The translations under genes were made by a program, and so were the position numbers. From Phymorhynchus buccinoides (Eukaryota > Mollusca > Gastropoda > Neogastropoda > Raphitomidae), in assembly GCA_017654935.2 (NCBI GenBank), contig CM065706.1:11444864-11508863 (forward strand): 64,000 nucleotides of DNA, given 5' to 3'. Positions 1-12,700 of this stretch are shown here, piece by piece. Under the pieces are notes generated by a model. That model searched no databases and was not told where the DNA came from. It worked only from the letters and a program-made list of their open reading frames with translations. The stretch's first letter is position 1, and each line of letters opens with the position of its first letter.

Positions 1-435
1 ATATTTTTTATTAATTTCATTTTAAGCAATAAGCAAAGCACATGCGACCAACAATTCTTATTAGTCAAAGTATGAGAACTGGGAGCTCAGAGAGAGAGAG
101 AGAGGTAAACTTGAAAACTTTGAAAACTTTAAAACCTTTGAAGAGAGAGAGATAGGAGAAAGAAAGAGAGGGGCAGAAGTAAAAGAAAAAAAAGAAAATC
201 AGCTGCAAACTTACCTTTTTAAAAAATTGTTGGATTCACTGTGACTTGTGTACACCCGCACGAAAGCTGACTAGACTTGCGGGCAACAGACCATAACTGA
301 AGAACATTTACTATTAGTAAATAATTTACTCAATTTTTCTCGTCCACACTCATGCATTGTCGGCTCTCACTGTGACGTTCCGTGTGAAGTGGGGCTGACG
401 GGAAATCAGGGGTCAACTACATTGAAATATAAAAA

Positions 436-805
436 ATAGTGCGAGCTTGCGTTATCAGGTTTTTCAGTATTCATTTCAACCTGTCTGCTTGTGAGAAGGT
501 TGTGTGCATTAGAGTCCCGGGGGTTGTCGTAGATAAGATTTACGTGAGCCTTGTCGTTGGATTGTCACTGTGTTTGTCAAAATTTGGTGGAAGTTTATTA
601 TGCACTTGTCTTGTCTTGCTACGCGCGCAAAACAATAGTGCAAGCATGCGTCTTCAGGTTTTCAACCCTTCTGCTTGTGAGAAGGTTGTACAAGAGCCCG
701 GGGGTTGTTATAGATTTACGTGAGCCTTGTCATTGAATTGTCACTGTGTTCGTCAAAATTTGGTGGAGGAAGATAACTATGCGCTTGCTGCGCGTGCAAA
801 TGAAG
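436..805 (+). repeat. Tandem duplication of about 195 bp
   Basis: AATAGTGC.AGC.TGCGT, TCTGCTTGTGAGAAGGTTGT and CAAAATTTGGTGGA occur twice (436-625 and 632-805). Short open frames here are not convincing genes. The flanks 1-435 and 806-1027 hold nothing I recognise. Confidence 0.8.
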
Positions 806-1117
806 AAGTGATTTAGTGGCCGAATTCTTTCGTATGACACAGCACATTTCTTTGAGTGATATTCATACGCTGTCCTGATTCAGGTGCACTGAAGACGCTC
901 ATTCTTCCACTTCCTGTGGCATTCATATGACGATGAGCTGGCGCTATGTATTGTTGCAATACTATGTTTAGTTACAGTGTACTGGTGTGTTTCACTGGGA
1001 GCTCAAACACAGGAATGAGTTTTTGGTATGTTTGTTTGCTTTTACTTTTTTTTTTTTTTAGAGACTAACATTTTTTTTATAGGAGCTCTGATTGTGTTTC
1101 GCTGTACTGTTCATACG

Positions 1118-1366
1118 ATTCACACGCACACGCACACACACACACACACACACACACGCGCTTGCATGCACATGCACGCCCATGGCACACACACACACAC
1201 ACACACACATGCTTGCATGCCCACGCACGCTCATGCACACACACACACACGCTTGCATGCGCATGCACGCACGCACATGCACACACACACACACACACAT
1301 TCATGCTTGCACGCACACACACACACACACACTCACATGAACGCACACATACATACACACACATTA
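1118..1366 (+). repeat. CA microsatellite with GCATGC interruptions
   Basis: (CA)n runs alternate with CTTGCATGC/GCACGC. Open frames in all six frames here are low-complexity by-products. Another CA tract is at 1600-1645. Confidence 0.95.
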
Positions 1367-1666
1367 TACAAGAGTAAAATAGTTACAATATGGACATTCT
1401 AAGAAGAAACAGACCTAACGCAGCATTCACGCAAAACTCACGCTCATGCAGTCGACATACACCGAGATATAAAATAAATCAAAATAATAAAACAAGAACA
1501 ACAAAGCAAAAGGATTTGAAGAGCAACTTGTGAACAACAGCTCCCCCTCCCCCCCCACCCCTACACCCACCCACCCACCCAGAAATGCTCACACGCGCGC
1601 GCAAACGCACACACACACACACACACATACACACACACATGCACATACGAAAAAATACACCCACAT

Positions 1667-1935
1667 GTGTGCAACTTTTCCTGCTATACAAGGATTTCCT
1701 GTTTTTGAATTTTACCAGAAAAGGAAGTTCCTTTTTTTAAAATTTGTCAGACAAGATGTTTGTGTGTCTACTGTATTTTTCAAACACTTTAAAAATAAGC
1801 ATTTGTATAAATTGTGGAAAAAGCAAACTAAAATGCCTTCATAAATCAAATTTTTGCTTCAGCTGCAGGGGGACATTACCCCTGGACCCCGGCCTTTCAG
1901 GGTTTTTTTCATTTGGTGTAGTTGCACCCGTGCAT
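1667..1935 (+). repeat. Dispersed element with TGCACCC ends
   Basis: GTGCAACTTTTCCTGCTATA to GGTGTAGTTGCACCCGTGC. An inverted copy of the whole stretch stands at 53785-54062. Confidence 0.75.
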
Positions 1936-2284
1936 TCAGACCCCTCTGTTTGTGCGTCTCTCTCTTCTCTCTTTCTCTGTCTGGCTCTCTGTGTCTCCGT
2001 CTCTGTCTGTCTGTCTGTATGTCTGTCTCTCTTCTCTTTCTCTCTCTCGTTCTCTTTCTCTCTCTATCATTATAAGTGTGAGTGTGATTTGTTAATAGTG
2101 TGGCCTGGGCGTCTTTAAGTGTCCATCAGTGTGAGTGTTTCAAGTTGGTTGCGAAAGTGTACTGTTGATTATTTCATTCATTATTTGGGCGTGATTGAGA
2201 AATTGACTGAGGGATCAGGGAAGGGGGGTGTTGGTCAATGTTTGATGTATACTTTTTGTTCATTGTGTTTACTATTCATTTTAG

Positions 2285-2362
2285 TGATTTCTGTAAAGCG
2301 CTTAGAGCTTAAAGATTAGGCGCTATAAAAGTTGTCTTAATAAATAAATAAATAAATAAATG
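2285..2362 (+). mobile_element. LINE (CR1/L2-like) 3' tail
   Basis: TGTAAAGCGCTTAGAGCTTA, GGCGCTATAAAAGTTG and a (TAAA)n tail are typical of the 3' ends of L2/CR1-type elements in animals. A relative stands at 54268-54325. Confidence 0.7.
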
Positions 2363-2412
2363 TTCAAGCTTTGATGATGATTCTGACGCAGCCATGGCAG
2401 GTATTTGCTCCC
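2362..2412 (+). pseudogene. Older decayed copy of MSH6 exon a
   Basis: The stretch reads FDDDSDAAMAG and resembles [11 protein letters not shown] of the exon at 2870; a short match to GAGCTACA follows. It sits directly after an ATAA-repeat tail. Similarity covers only about 35 bases, so this is a weaker call than the copy at 2690. Confidence 0.45.
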
Positions 2413-2689
2413 CAGTGGCAGAGCTACAACAAAAACCAACAGACATAAGATTGTGAGAATTTATTACTGTATATTATCAAAATGTGATTAATATTGTAAC
2501 ATGATGAAATCAGGCATGGGAATTGTCCGGGAATTCACGGATTTCCGCGGAAAAAAAGAAATGAAATTGTTACTAAATACTTCTTTTTTTGTTACTAAAT
2601 ACTTCAATTGGGTTTTTTTTTCATAGTTTTTTGTCTCTGACAATTCCCATGCCTGTGAAATTATTATTATTATAAATTTTTTTTTAAAG

Positions 2690-2751
2690 GTGTTGACAAT
2701 GTTTTTGACACAGCCATGGAGGACATTATTCGTCACACAGAGGCGGTACTG
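2690..2751 (+). pseudogene. Diverged copy of MSH6 exon a, still open and splice-bordered
   Basis: After a T-run and AAAG the stretch reads VDNVFDTAMEDIIRHTEAVL, aligned to [20 protein letters not shown] of the real exon 180 bp downstream. It has one inserted Ile codon and no frameshift. A GTAATG follows directly, so it has plausible borders with the same start phase (2 bases) and phase 0 at the end. It lacks the last 13 codons of exon a. It is most likely a relic, but could be a mutually exclusive exon. Confidence 0.7.
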
Positions 2752-2869
2752 GTAATGACTGGTACAACAAAGTAAACAGACAGACCAATGTAAAACCCGA
2801 TTGTTATGAAATTGTGGTTAACGCTGTACCTTGTTGAATAACAATTTTTTTTTTTTTTTGTGTGTGCAG

Positions 2870-2970
2870 GTGTTGACGATGACTTTGATACGGCCATGGC
2901 GGACATTCGTCACACGGAGGGGGAGCTACAGGACTACCTGGAGGAGCAGAAGAAGCGGCTGGGATGCAGG
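2870..2970 (+). CDS. MSH6: MSH6 exon a: lever/clamp segment
   Basis: This is the first recognised exon. It follows a long T-run and a CAG acceptor and ends at G|GTCAGT. It opens with two bases that finish a codon from an exon outside the window, then reads [20 protein letters not shown] and continues to KKRLGCR, ending in phase 0. The DIxxTExxLxxYLxxQxxRxGCR pattern is typical of the MSH6 lever/clamp helices. Decayed copies of this exon lie upstream at about 2360 and at 2690, and a copy of its 3' edge lies at about 4741. Confidence 0.9.
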
Positions 2971-4457
2971 GTCAGTCTGTGGATTACTGCTGATTTTAAA
3001 GCGCTTTGTCCTCCCGTGGGAATACTGGGGGGGGGGGGGGGGAGGGGGGTCTTCTGGAAGTTCTGTGCTTGTAACTTCCTCTAATCTGTCACTCTCTTTG
3101 ACTGCCTTTTTCCCTTTTGCTTACTGTCATCTACTATCTTTTTTGTTGGTTTTTGTTGTTTTTTTGCTGTCCCATCTTCTGGGCCGTACAGTGGCGTTGC
3201 TCCCACGCCGCTCGTTCCGAATCCCAATTCGCAGCTACACCCCGGTTTGTTCAAGTCGCAGAATCCGAGACCAGCAGTCCAAGGGGAGCGAATCTATGTT
3301 AGGCCGTCAGGAGGCAACCAACCGAGGAGACACTGCACTTCTGCTGAGTCACTTCGGTGGAGTTCAGTGGAGCCTGTTCAGGACACTGGACACTGGAAAA
3401 CTTTATTTGACAAGGATAAAGATTTTAGGCGATGCCTATTCTTACAATCTGTCCTTACAGGACACCACCTACTAAGCCCCCTACTGACGACACTATTCTC
3501 TTAGTCACGGAGCCAGCGTGAGTGAGGTCCTCCTCCGAGGGCGCCACCACGACCGTCCACCGACAGCTCCCCAGAACACACTGATCCCCATGACTTTGAC
3601 CCGAACGCACCAAGGCATAGACTGGATTGGAAACCGAAACTGAGGTCACCATGAGAGCAGGGCATGCAAAGCCACAGAATTTGAGACATTTTTTAATTTT
3701 ATGATTGATGGAAAATGAGGCCGATGATAACGATGATGATGATGCTATGGAGTTCCGTATCGGTCTGAGACTGCATGGCAGGGCTGTATTCTACGCTTCC
3801 TTTCATAATGATATCCCGGCGTTAACCAGGCCCGAGAACTACAGACACCTGCAGTGTTGGTCTTGCAATTAGAGCAACACTCTCAGAATCGCATCCGTTA
3901 AGTGGATGAAACTCGACTGTGTGGTTTCAGTCTTCCCATTGAGCCCATAGCCACTCACTCTGGGTAGGAGTCGGTCCAGGACTGAAAAAACCCTCGCCTC
4001 TGATGGGACTCGAACCCAAGACCTCCCAGCCAGTAGTCTGTGACGCTAACCACTACACCACGGCGGCTGGTCGATCATCTACTATCTTTCTGCCTTACTG
4101 GTCCATTCTCCTGCCTTTTTTCAAGAAACACTTTCAAACACATTTCCTCCAGCTGAAGTCGGACTTGCTGGGCCTAACTATTTCTTAGTTAGGCGCATTA
4201 CGGCAGTATGACACATCAGCACTCATAATTGATAGGAAACTGTCTGAGCGATCGACGAAGAAGTAGAGCGCTTTGTGATTCGTGAAAAACGCTGTGTAAA
4301 TGTTTCTGTGTTGTGATGTATTAATTGTGATGACATCGGTGTAGAGTGGCACAGTGGTATCGCGTTCGCTTCGTGTCAAGTAAACCCGAGTTCGAACCTG
4401 GGTACAGGGGATTTTTCCCTCACATTCTGCACTAGGCCTTAACGGTCTGAACGTGGA

Positions 4458-4488
<31 letters not shown>

Positions 4489-7400
4489 CGTGTGCCCATG
4501 CACTTAGCATATGTTAAACCCAGTGGCAACGAAAAAGTTGTCATTTGGTAAAAATTTACCCCCCCCATCAGTGACAAAAACCGCATGCAAAAAAAAAAAT
4601 TGGGTAAAAAAAATTGGCTGCGGCGCGCTCTCCAGGTGGGAGCAACCCGAATTTCACAGAGACGCCTCTAATACTATAAAGTACCTAATACTATAAAGTA
4701 CCTAATACTATAAAGTACCTAATACTAATGTACTTAGCAGTAGAAGAAGCGGCTGGGATGCAGGGTTGATTACTGCTGATTGTAAAGCGCTTTGCGATTC
4801 GTGAGTCAAAACCCGCTATATGAATGTATCTGTATTGTGCAGACCTGTTTACCTTTACGATTTTGCCGTAATTTTTACGGGGAAAAGTCCAAATTACGGC
4901 TACGGAATAAAAATACGGGAAAATAAAATCCTAAATATAAAAAACCCCCACTACAGTTGCGTCAGTAAGCGAAGCTTTTGAAACGATGCGGTGAAAAGTC
5001 AGTTCGTGCCATTTCCGTTTCTGTTTCAAAATGGCGTCCAAGCGAGTGGATTCCGAAGCTTCTGTATCTTCTGGTCGAAAAAATCAAAAGAAAAGACATC
5101 AAAAGTCACTTAAATGGCTCAGAAATTCCGGGAAAGTGACCTAAGAATTCCAGGAATACGTCGTTCAGCACTAGGTGACGAGCATGTGTTCTGTGTCTAC
5201 TGCTCGACGGACATTTAGTATTGCACACTCAGGTCAGTACGATATCGACGTTCATTGGTCACGCGTTGGATTACATTTTTTTCTCTCAAAATTACGTTTT
5301 TTTGGTTTAAGAAATTACAACTTTGCAAAATAGGGGTAAACAGGTCTGATTGTGATTTATTAATTGTCATGACTGTATTGTGATTTAGTAGTGGGCATGA
5401 CAATCTGCTTGGGAGTAGAAGCGTTCTAATATTGCAAGGTCAGATTGTTGATTGCTTCTGCCCGTGGTTGAATGGTTAGAGTGCTCGGCGGAGGTGCGGA
5501 AAGTCAAGGGTTCGAGTACCCCCTCCCCTGCTCAACAAAAGGTTTGACGGCAGCAAAAAATTCTGATGGAAGGATTTCTCGGCCAGCAAAATTACGGACA
5601 GTTGCCTGAAGTTACTGATTTCAGAGCTTGGGATTACTGACAGTGAAGATTTTGGGTAAGCAGGTCTGCTGATACCTAATAGAAGATTTTCGGAAAAAAC
5701 TAGGGGAGAGCAATTTGTGAAAATTAGAGTTGTTTACCTCCATTACTCGGTCAAACACCATAGCAACAATGCGACAATGACGTCGAAGCTTGAAACCGCA
5801 GGATGCGAGTCAGCGACTTGCAAACATTTTTTGGGGAAAAGATTAGGGGTGGCCAGTGGCCACAAACTGATAAAACTTGCAAACTGATGTAAAAATATAA
5901 ACGACAATTTTTAGAATGACGCACGGTGTTCTAAGTGCTGTATGTCTGCTCAAAAACACGAGTCGATCGATAGGCTACGAGAGCTGATGGCAGAGTGACT
6001 TCCCCCTGTTTGACCGATTGAATAAGGCAAGATCACTCCCACACACCATGAAATTACTCCTTAATTATTCCCGTACAATTCTGATGAACATGTTCTACCA
6101 CAGACTCTGGTGTACTGGGGAACGGGCAAGAACCGCTACCAGCTGGAAGTGCCGGAGGCGGCGTGCAAGCGCGTGCCGGAAGAGTACGATGCTATGTCGT
6201 CCAAGAAGGGAGCGAAGCGCTACCGCACGGCCAAGGTAGAAAACCTGCTGGCCGACCTCACGGACGCAGAGGAGAGAAAAGACGAGGCGCTGAAGGACAT
6301 CATGAGACGCATCTTCCACAGCTTCGACGAGAGGTACGGCACCGTTTTTGTTTCCGCACTATAACTAAGGCGATAACTTTTTGTCCCCAGACCAGACCTG
6401 CGTAGCAGCTACGAAAAATAAAGCTTTGCTACGGAGCTACGGCAACCTTAACGTTGCTACGGAAAAAAACCAAATTGCTGCCGCATTTTATTTTTGCTTA
6501 TGTCGTTCCCGGTTTTGTCAGTTTCTAAGAGCAGACGCCGTGTCACGCGCGATAACCTAGTCACTTCCGTTTTTATCAAAGTGACTGCGCATGCATTCTT
6601 ATTACTTTCTCTGAAAAAATGGCGGACTCCAGCAGCAGTAGCGATTCGGGAGATGTTTCAAACGAAGAAAAACGAACCCAAACCAGAAAACGAAAATCAT
6701 CTGGCACACCATCTTGTTCTAAAAAAAAATATCGGCCTGCCGCACACGTTTTTAAAATAGCTTACACGGAGGAGTGGCCTTGCATCGTCAGAAGTTGACT
6801 CGGTGCGAACCATGCTCTCTGCAACCTCTGCCATGCGGACTTCTCTGTGAATCATGGCGGTAGAGACGATTGCCGTCAACACGTTCAATCGGCGAAACAT
6901 TAAGCAGTGCGTTTCGGCTCAGGAAGAGAACAAATCGATTGCCGTTGTTTGTGGATGCTACGGAAAAATTTGCCATGCTACTGAAAATTGATGGCTGGGC
7001 TACTGATTGGGAAAATTCCAAGTAGGCAGGTCTGCCAGACTGAGACCCCTGAGCCTCTTAACTCGAGCCGCTTCGTAATATAAGCCTCACCCCCTACTTT
7101 AGCCCTCTCTAGGACACAGACGCCAAATTCGACCAATTTTGTCAACTCATGCAGCCCGTATGCGCCGATTGCGCCCGCTGAACGCCAGGTCTAGTACGTT
7201 CACTTTCACTTTCTCCCTACCCACAATGCAATACACTAAGTTAGTTCTTCCTGTTCCTGACTCTCGCTGGTCCGTTCTTGGTTCTTACAGCAAGGGAAAG
7301 CACCCACTAGTCTTTTTGAACGGATTTTTCGAAGTGACCCCAAATTGTTTTCTTCTTTCCACGTGACGTGACGCAGTATTGACTCGGCGCGATGCTCGGA

Positions 7401-9658
7401 GCGCCATTACGGATTTTTTAATATTCCAATTCATGGTTTGTTGTGTGACAGTGTGTTAGCTTTGGAATGATAATATCATCATTGCTATTCAATATGCATC
7501 TTTCAGAAATGAAATGCGAGTTAGACTTTATTCTGGGTGATTTTTTTAATGAAAATATTTGGTGTGACGTTCAGAGTTAATTCCCATCTCTCGGGAACTG
7601 GGATCGATTCCCGGTTCGAATGGTTGGGAGTCATTGGGTTAAAAAATAAAAATCTGAAAAAAGTCATGCATAAGCCGCGGAAGCGTGGCGATGCACGATG
7701 TCCGCTTCCGGTTGAGTCTAGAGTTGATCGTGAGTGTGTTGACTGCCAAAACGAAAGTGTCTGACCGCGAAAGAGATCGTCATTTTGTATAAAAAAACCC
7801 AACAACAACCAGAAATTCCCCCAAAACGTTGTGGCTTACAGTCCGTGAATTACGGTACTTATAGTGACCCAGCCAGTCAGGACTCGTTGGGCTAAATCAG
7901 GCTGGAACAACTACTTTAAAAATAAAAAAATGTTTTGTGTCAGGGTGTTTTGACTCTTGACTGGAACATGTCAAGAGATAGAGTACCGTAATTCATGGAC
8001 TACAAGCCGTTTCGTAATATAAGCCGCACCCCCTTAAAAAAAAAAAAAAATCTGAAAAATGTAAGTAACGCATAAGCCGCGGAGTGTGGCGATGCACGAT
8101 GTCCGCTTCCGGTTGAGTCTAGAGTTGATCGCGGGTGTGTTGACTGCCAAAACGAAAGTGTCGGACCGCGAAGCAGATCGTCATTTTGTGAAAAAATATA
8201 CCGAAATCAAGGTGATTTTTGTTGTTGTCATCAACCGTGAACAAGGCCACAGATCAAAGGTCTGAATCAAGGATGCCACCGAGTTGAGTTGACTTTCACT
8301 TTCGGTAACGTTTAGGCCGCGGCACTGTACTAGCTGCAGGGGGGGGGGTTTTTTAAAAAAAAAAGTTGCGGCTTATAGTCCGTGAATTACGGTAGTCGCA
8401 GCCGCCTCAGAATGCCTTCTCCTTTGCCGTGCCCCAAAGAGATTTTGTGCAGGCTATAGAGGTTGAAATATGAAATTTGGCATTCTGTCAGATTCCAGTA
8501 TGGTGTGCATCGGATCAGACCTGGTATTGCAGCACCTCCAGGGTCTGCTCAGAGCATTGAATGATGGTTGCAGGGTTCGTACAGGGTCCTTGAAACCTTG
8601 AAAAGTACTTGAAAATTGACATGGCCTTTTCCAGGGCTTGAAAAGTGCTTGAAAAACAGCAAAGGCCCCAAGACTCCTGGAAAAGTCCTGGAATTTTCAA
8701 AATCGTCTGACCACGTTCTTAATCTCAATCCATCAAAGTTATAATCTCTTCTCCACAAAAAATAATTGAAGGTTAAAACTAAATTCAAATAAAAAAACAA
8801 AAACTTTTAAGGTTATAGCGATATCGCGATCATAACAGACGACATTTGCGCGAGTTGTCTGCCGCTGAAGTTACTTCCCTTTACCGTACTTCCGTCTTCC
8901 AACAAAATGGAGACTGCATTTTCAACGATGTTTGGCTGCAAAAAAAAAAAAGAATATCAGAGCTGGTTAGCTCCGTCAACAGATAGTTCAAAACTGAAAG
9001 CGAGCTGAAAGAACTTTGACATCACCAGCATGGACGAGAGTGCTGTAAAATGCCATTGCCAAGGCCAGAAGCACAAGCAATTCAGGCGGGAACGAAACCG
9101 ACATTGACCAGTATGCCAGATTGAGTCCTTGAAATTTAGTAAACTGGTCCTAGAAAAGTTCTGGAATTCTTTGGACACAGATCTGCACGAACCCTGTGGT
9201 TGGTTGATGGTTCATCGCACATGTGCTGTTTTGCAGCCGAGCGGACGTAAAACCTAACTTTCAATGAGATTCCCGTACAGCGCAGCTTGAATCAACGGTC
9301 TGCATCAAGGGATTCTATTTTATTGTTGTTTTTTGTTGTTGTTACCTGACAGAAACCTTTCGCCGCCTGTCATTTTTTTCAGCCAAAAGCATTTCTGTCG
9401 AGCTTACCTCTGGGTACAGGAAAGTTGGCGTCTTCAGTACTGTGAATGTCCCCATGCATGTATTAGATGAGGCCTTTCCTTCCTTTCCTTATCTCCCAAA
9501 ATTAGCAACATATAAGGTAATTGAGTAATGGGTCCTAATTTCGTGCCTTTTAACAACACGAATGTAGAGTGGCACAGAGGTAGCGTTAATCCCAGTGGCA
9601 ACGAAAAAATTTGTCATTTGGTCAAAAATTACCCCCCTCCCCTTTCCTTCCTTATCAG

Positions 9659-9727
<69 letters not shown>

Positions 9728-12700
9728 TGGGTGGCGTGCCTCTTGCTGCGACGCGCTCTCCAGGTGGGAGCAACCCGAATTTCAGAGACGCCTCAGTGAC
9801 TGGAAAGTGCCTAATTCTTAATGCCTAAAGTCAGTGTGGTGCAGATATGCAACATCGGTGGCGGAATTAACCCTTTCACTGCCAATGTCGCATTTTTGCA
9901 CCACAATGGTTTAGCATCAAATCAGGGTGTTATCCAAAGACCATGTTTTCTTAATATTGGGAAGTAAGGATAGGCCTAAATGTTATATATGTCACAGAGG
10001 AAATCGCAATATTGCAGATCTTTTATTTGGTCTACCCAGTTAAGTTTAATGGTATTTTTTTGGCTGAAAATTGGCTGGCGGCGAAAGGGTTAAAGAGAAA
10101 ATAAAGAACCCCCTAAAACTGGAATGGACTTGTGTGTGGACTTCAGGTACAGCAAGTGGAACCAGGCGGTGTGGTGCCTGGCGGTGAAAGGGTTAATACT
10201 GGAATGGACTTGTGTGTGGACTTCAGGTACAGCAAGTGGAACCAGGCGGTGTGGTGCCTGGCGGTGAAAGGGTTAATACTGGAATGGACTTGTGTGTGGA
10301 CTTCAGGTACAGCAAGTGGAACCAGGCGGTGTGGTGCCTGGCGGTGAAAGGGTTAATACTGGAATGGACTTGTGTGTGGACTTCAGGTACAGCACGTGGA
10401 ACCAGGCGGTGTGGTGCCTGGGGGTGAAAGGGTTAATACTGGAATGGACTTGTGTGTGGACTTCAGGTACAGCACGTGGAACCAGGCGGTGTGGTGCCTG
10501 GGGGTGAAAGGGTTAATACTGGAATGGACTTGTGTGTGGACTTCAGGTACAGCACGTGGAACCAGGCGGTGTGGTGCCTGGCGGTGAAAGGGTTAATACT
10601 GGAATGGACTTGTGTGTGGACTTCAGGTACAGCAAGTGGAACCAGGCGGTGTGGTGCCTGGCGGTGAAAGGGTTAATACTGGAATGGACTTGTGTGTGGA
10701 CTTCAGGTACAGCACGTCGAACCAGGTGGTGTGGTGCCTGGCGGTGAAAGGGTTAATACTGGAATGGACTTGTGTGTGGACTTCAGGTACAGCACGTGGA
10801 ACCAGGCGGTGTGGTGCCTGGCGGTGAAAGGGTTAATACTGGAATGGACTTGTGTGTGGACTTCAGGTACAGCACGTGGAACCAGGCGGTGTGGTGCCTG
10901 GCGGTGAAAGGGTTAATACTGGAATGGACTTGTGTGTGGACTTCAGGTACAGCAAGTGGAACCAGGCGGTGTGGTGCCTGGCGGTGAAAGGGTTAATACT
11001 GGAATGGACTTGTGTGTGGACTTCAGGTACAGCACGTGGAACCAGGCGGTGTGGTGCCTGGCGGTGAAAGGGTTAATACTGGAATGGACTTGTGTGTGGA
11101 CTTCAGGTACAGCACGTGGAACCAGGCGGTGTGGTGCCTGGGGGTGAAAGGGTTAATACTGGAATGGACTTGTGTGTGGACTTCAGGTACAGCACGTGGA
11201 ACCAGGCGGTGTGGTGCCTGGCGGTGAAAGGGTTAATACTGGAATGGACTTGTGTGTGGACTTCAGGTATAACAAGTGGAACCAGGCGGTGGCGTGCCTG
11301 GCGGTGCTGGACGTGTTGCTGTCACTGTCGCGCTACAGCCGCTGTAGCAACGGCGTCATGTGTCGCCCCCAGCTGACGCTGCCGAGTGACGACACCACGG
11401 TGAGTCAGCATTGAACATTTTGTACGGTATCTGCACTGTGGCTTCTAAATGTCGTTTAATATGCAGGGTGGCCCATAAAAATGTAGCATATTTTTTCGGA
11501 CTGTAGTAGTAGCAGACCTGTTTACTCTACTCTTTTTTTAGTAGTATTCTACTCAATTTGGATCTCTACTACTCTTCAAAATGGAAAATAATGCTCTTTA
11601 ATTCTTGATTACTACTCATTTTCAGTGAACATTGGTTTAATTAATAAAACTACATATTTTGCACCAAAACTACTCATTTCAGCTATCCAGACTACTCAAG
11701 ACTTGTGTAGGGGGTAAACAGGTCTGTAGTAGTAGTAGTAGTAATTAGGGCTAGAAGTGGGCCTCGCGGCCCTTTTACGCCCTTTCTCGTTTGTGACTTT
11801 GATTTGTTTCAGGGTGGCTTGCTTTCTACAGCTAAACAATAAAATTTAACAAAAATATGGAATTGACTTTTTTTCTTTTCTTTTTTTAATATTCATCGAA
11901 TGCAATACTTTTTTTCCTCCAGACTGAGAGACCTGCGCCTTAAAATCTACCATTCATTAACTCATTCCATGCTGGCCAGTTGCTTCCCTTTGCAAGCGTT
12001 CTGTACTGGCCGATTTGCATAGGTTGCCAAAAAATTATTTTCTAAATAATGGTAACAGATACAAACGTGACATTTTGGCAATATGTACACAATATACAGT
12101 ACTAACACCTGCAACAGTTTCAAAGCATCCACTTGATTAGTTTTGATTTGTGATATTTTAAAATAAATGCATGTTTTGTCAAGCCAGGCACACTCATAAT
12201 AGCGAAAATATAATTTTAAGGTCCCAAAATAGCCTACAGCCAGCCAGTCAGTGTCGAGAGGCATGAATGAAACGTAGTAGTAGCCCTCTGAGCCACTTTG
12301 AAGCACGCATGACTGTTAACCTATGAACTATGAATTTTTAAAGTTCACATGCGATATCCCGTTACCTTAGTAACGAGGCGTTGTGCGCATGCCCTGCGAC
12401 GAGAGCGCATGTTAGTATAGAAAGAGTTAAGAAAGTATTAGAGCAAAATCTGATTTTTGTGTGAAACTTTGGGGTGCGCCTTAACATCGGTGGTGCGCCC
12501 TAACATCGGTGGTGCGCCTTAACATCGGTGGTGCGCCTTAACATCGGTGGTGCGCCTTAACATCGGTGGTGCGCCATAACATCAGTGGTGCGCCCTTAAC
12601 ATCGGTGGTGCGCCTTAACATCGGTGGTGCGCCTTAACATCGGTGGTGCGCCCTAACATCGGTGGTGCGCCTTAACATCGGTGGTGCACCCTATAGTCCG

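Noticed and set aside
1028..1402. Open frames of 70 to 124 codons in both strands, rich in His-Thr or Cys-Val
   Set aside because: They are translations of a CA/TG microsatellite and have no splice or start support.
4341..4415. tRNA gene
   Set aside because: A and B boxes are present but the same sequence with a shared body occurs eight times and ends in a repeat tail, so it is a SINE.
10121..11266. CRISPR-like array of regular repeats
   Set aside because: There are no unique spacers; whole 80-bp units are identical and contain a eukaryotic splice site. The genome is animal.
10132..11414. Series of overlapping 71-codon frames MCGLQVQ..
   Set aside because: They come from the 80-bp repeat; the frame changes each unit and the true exon frame is different.
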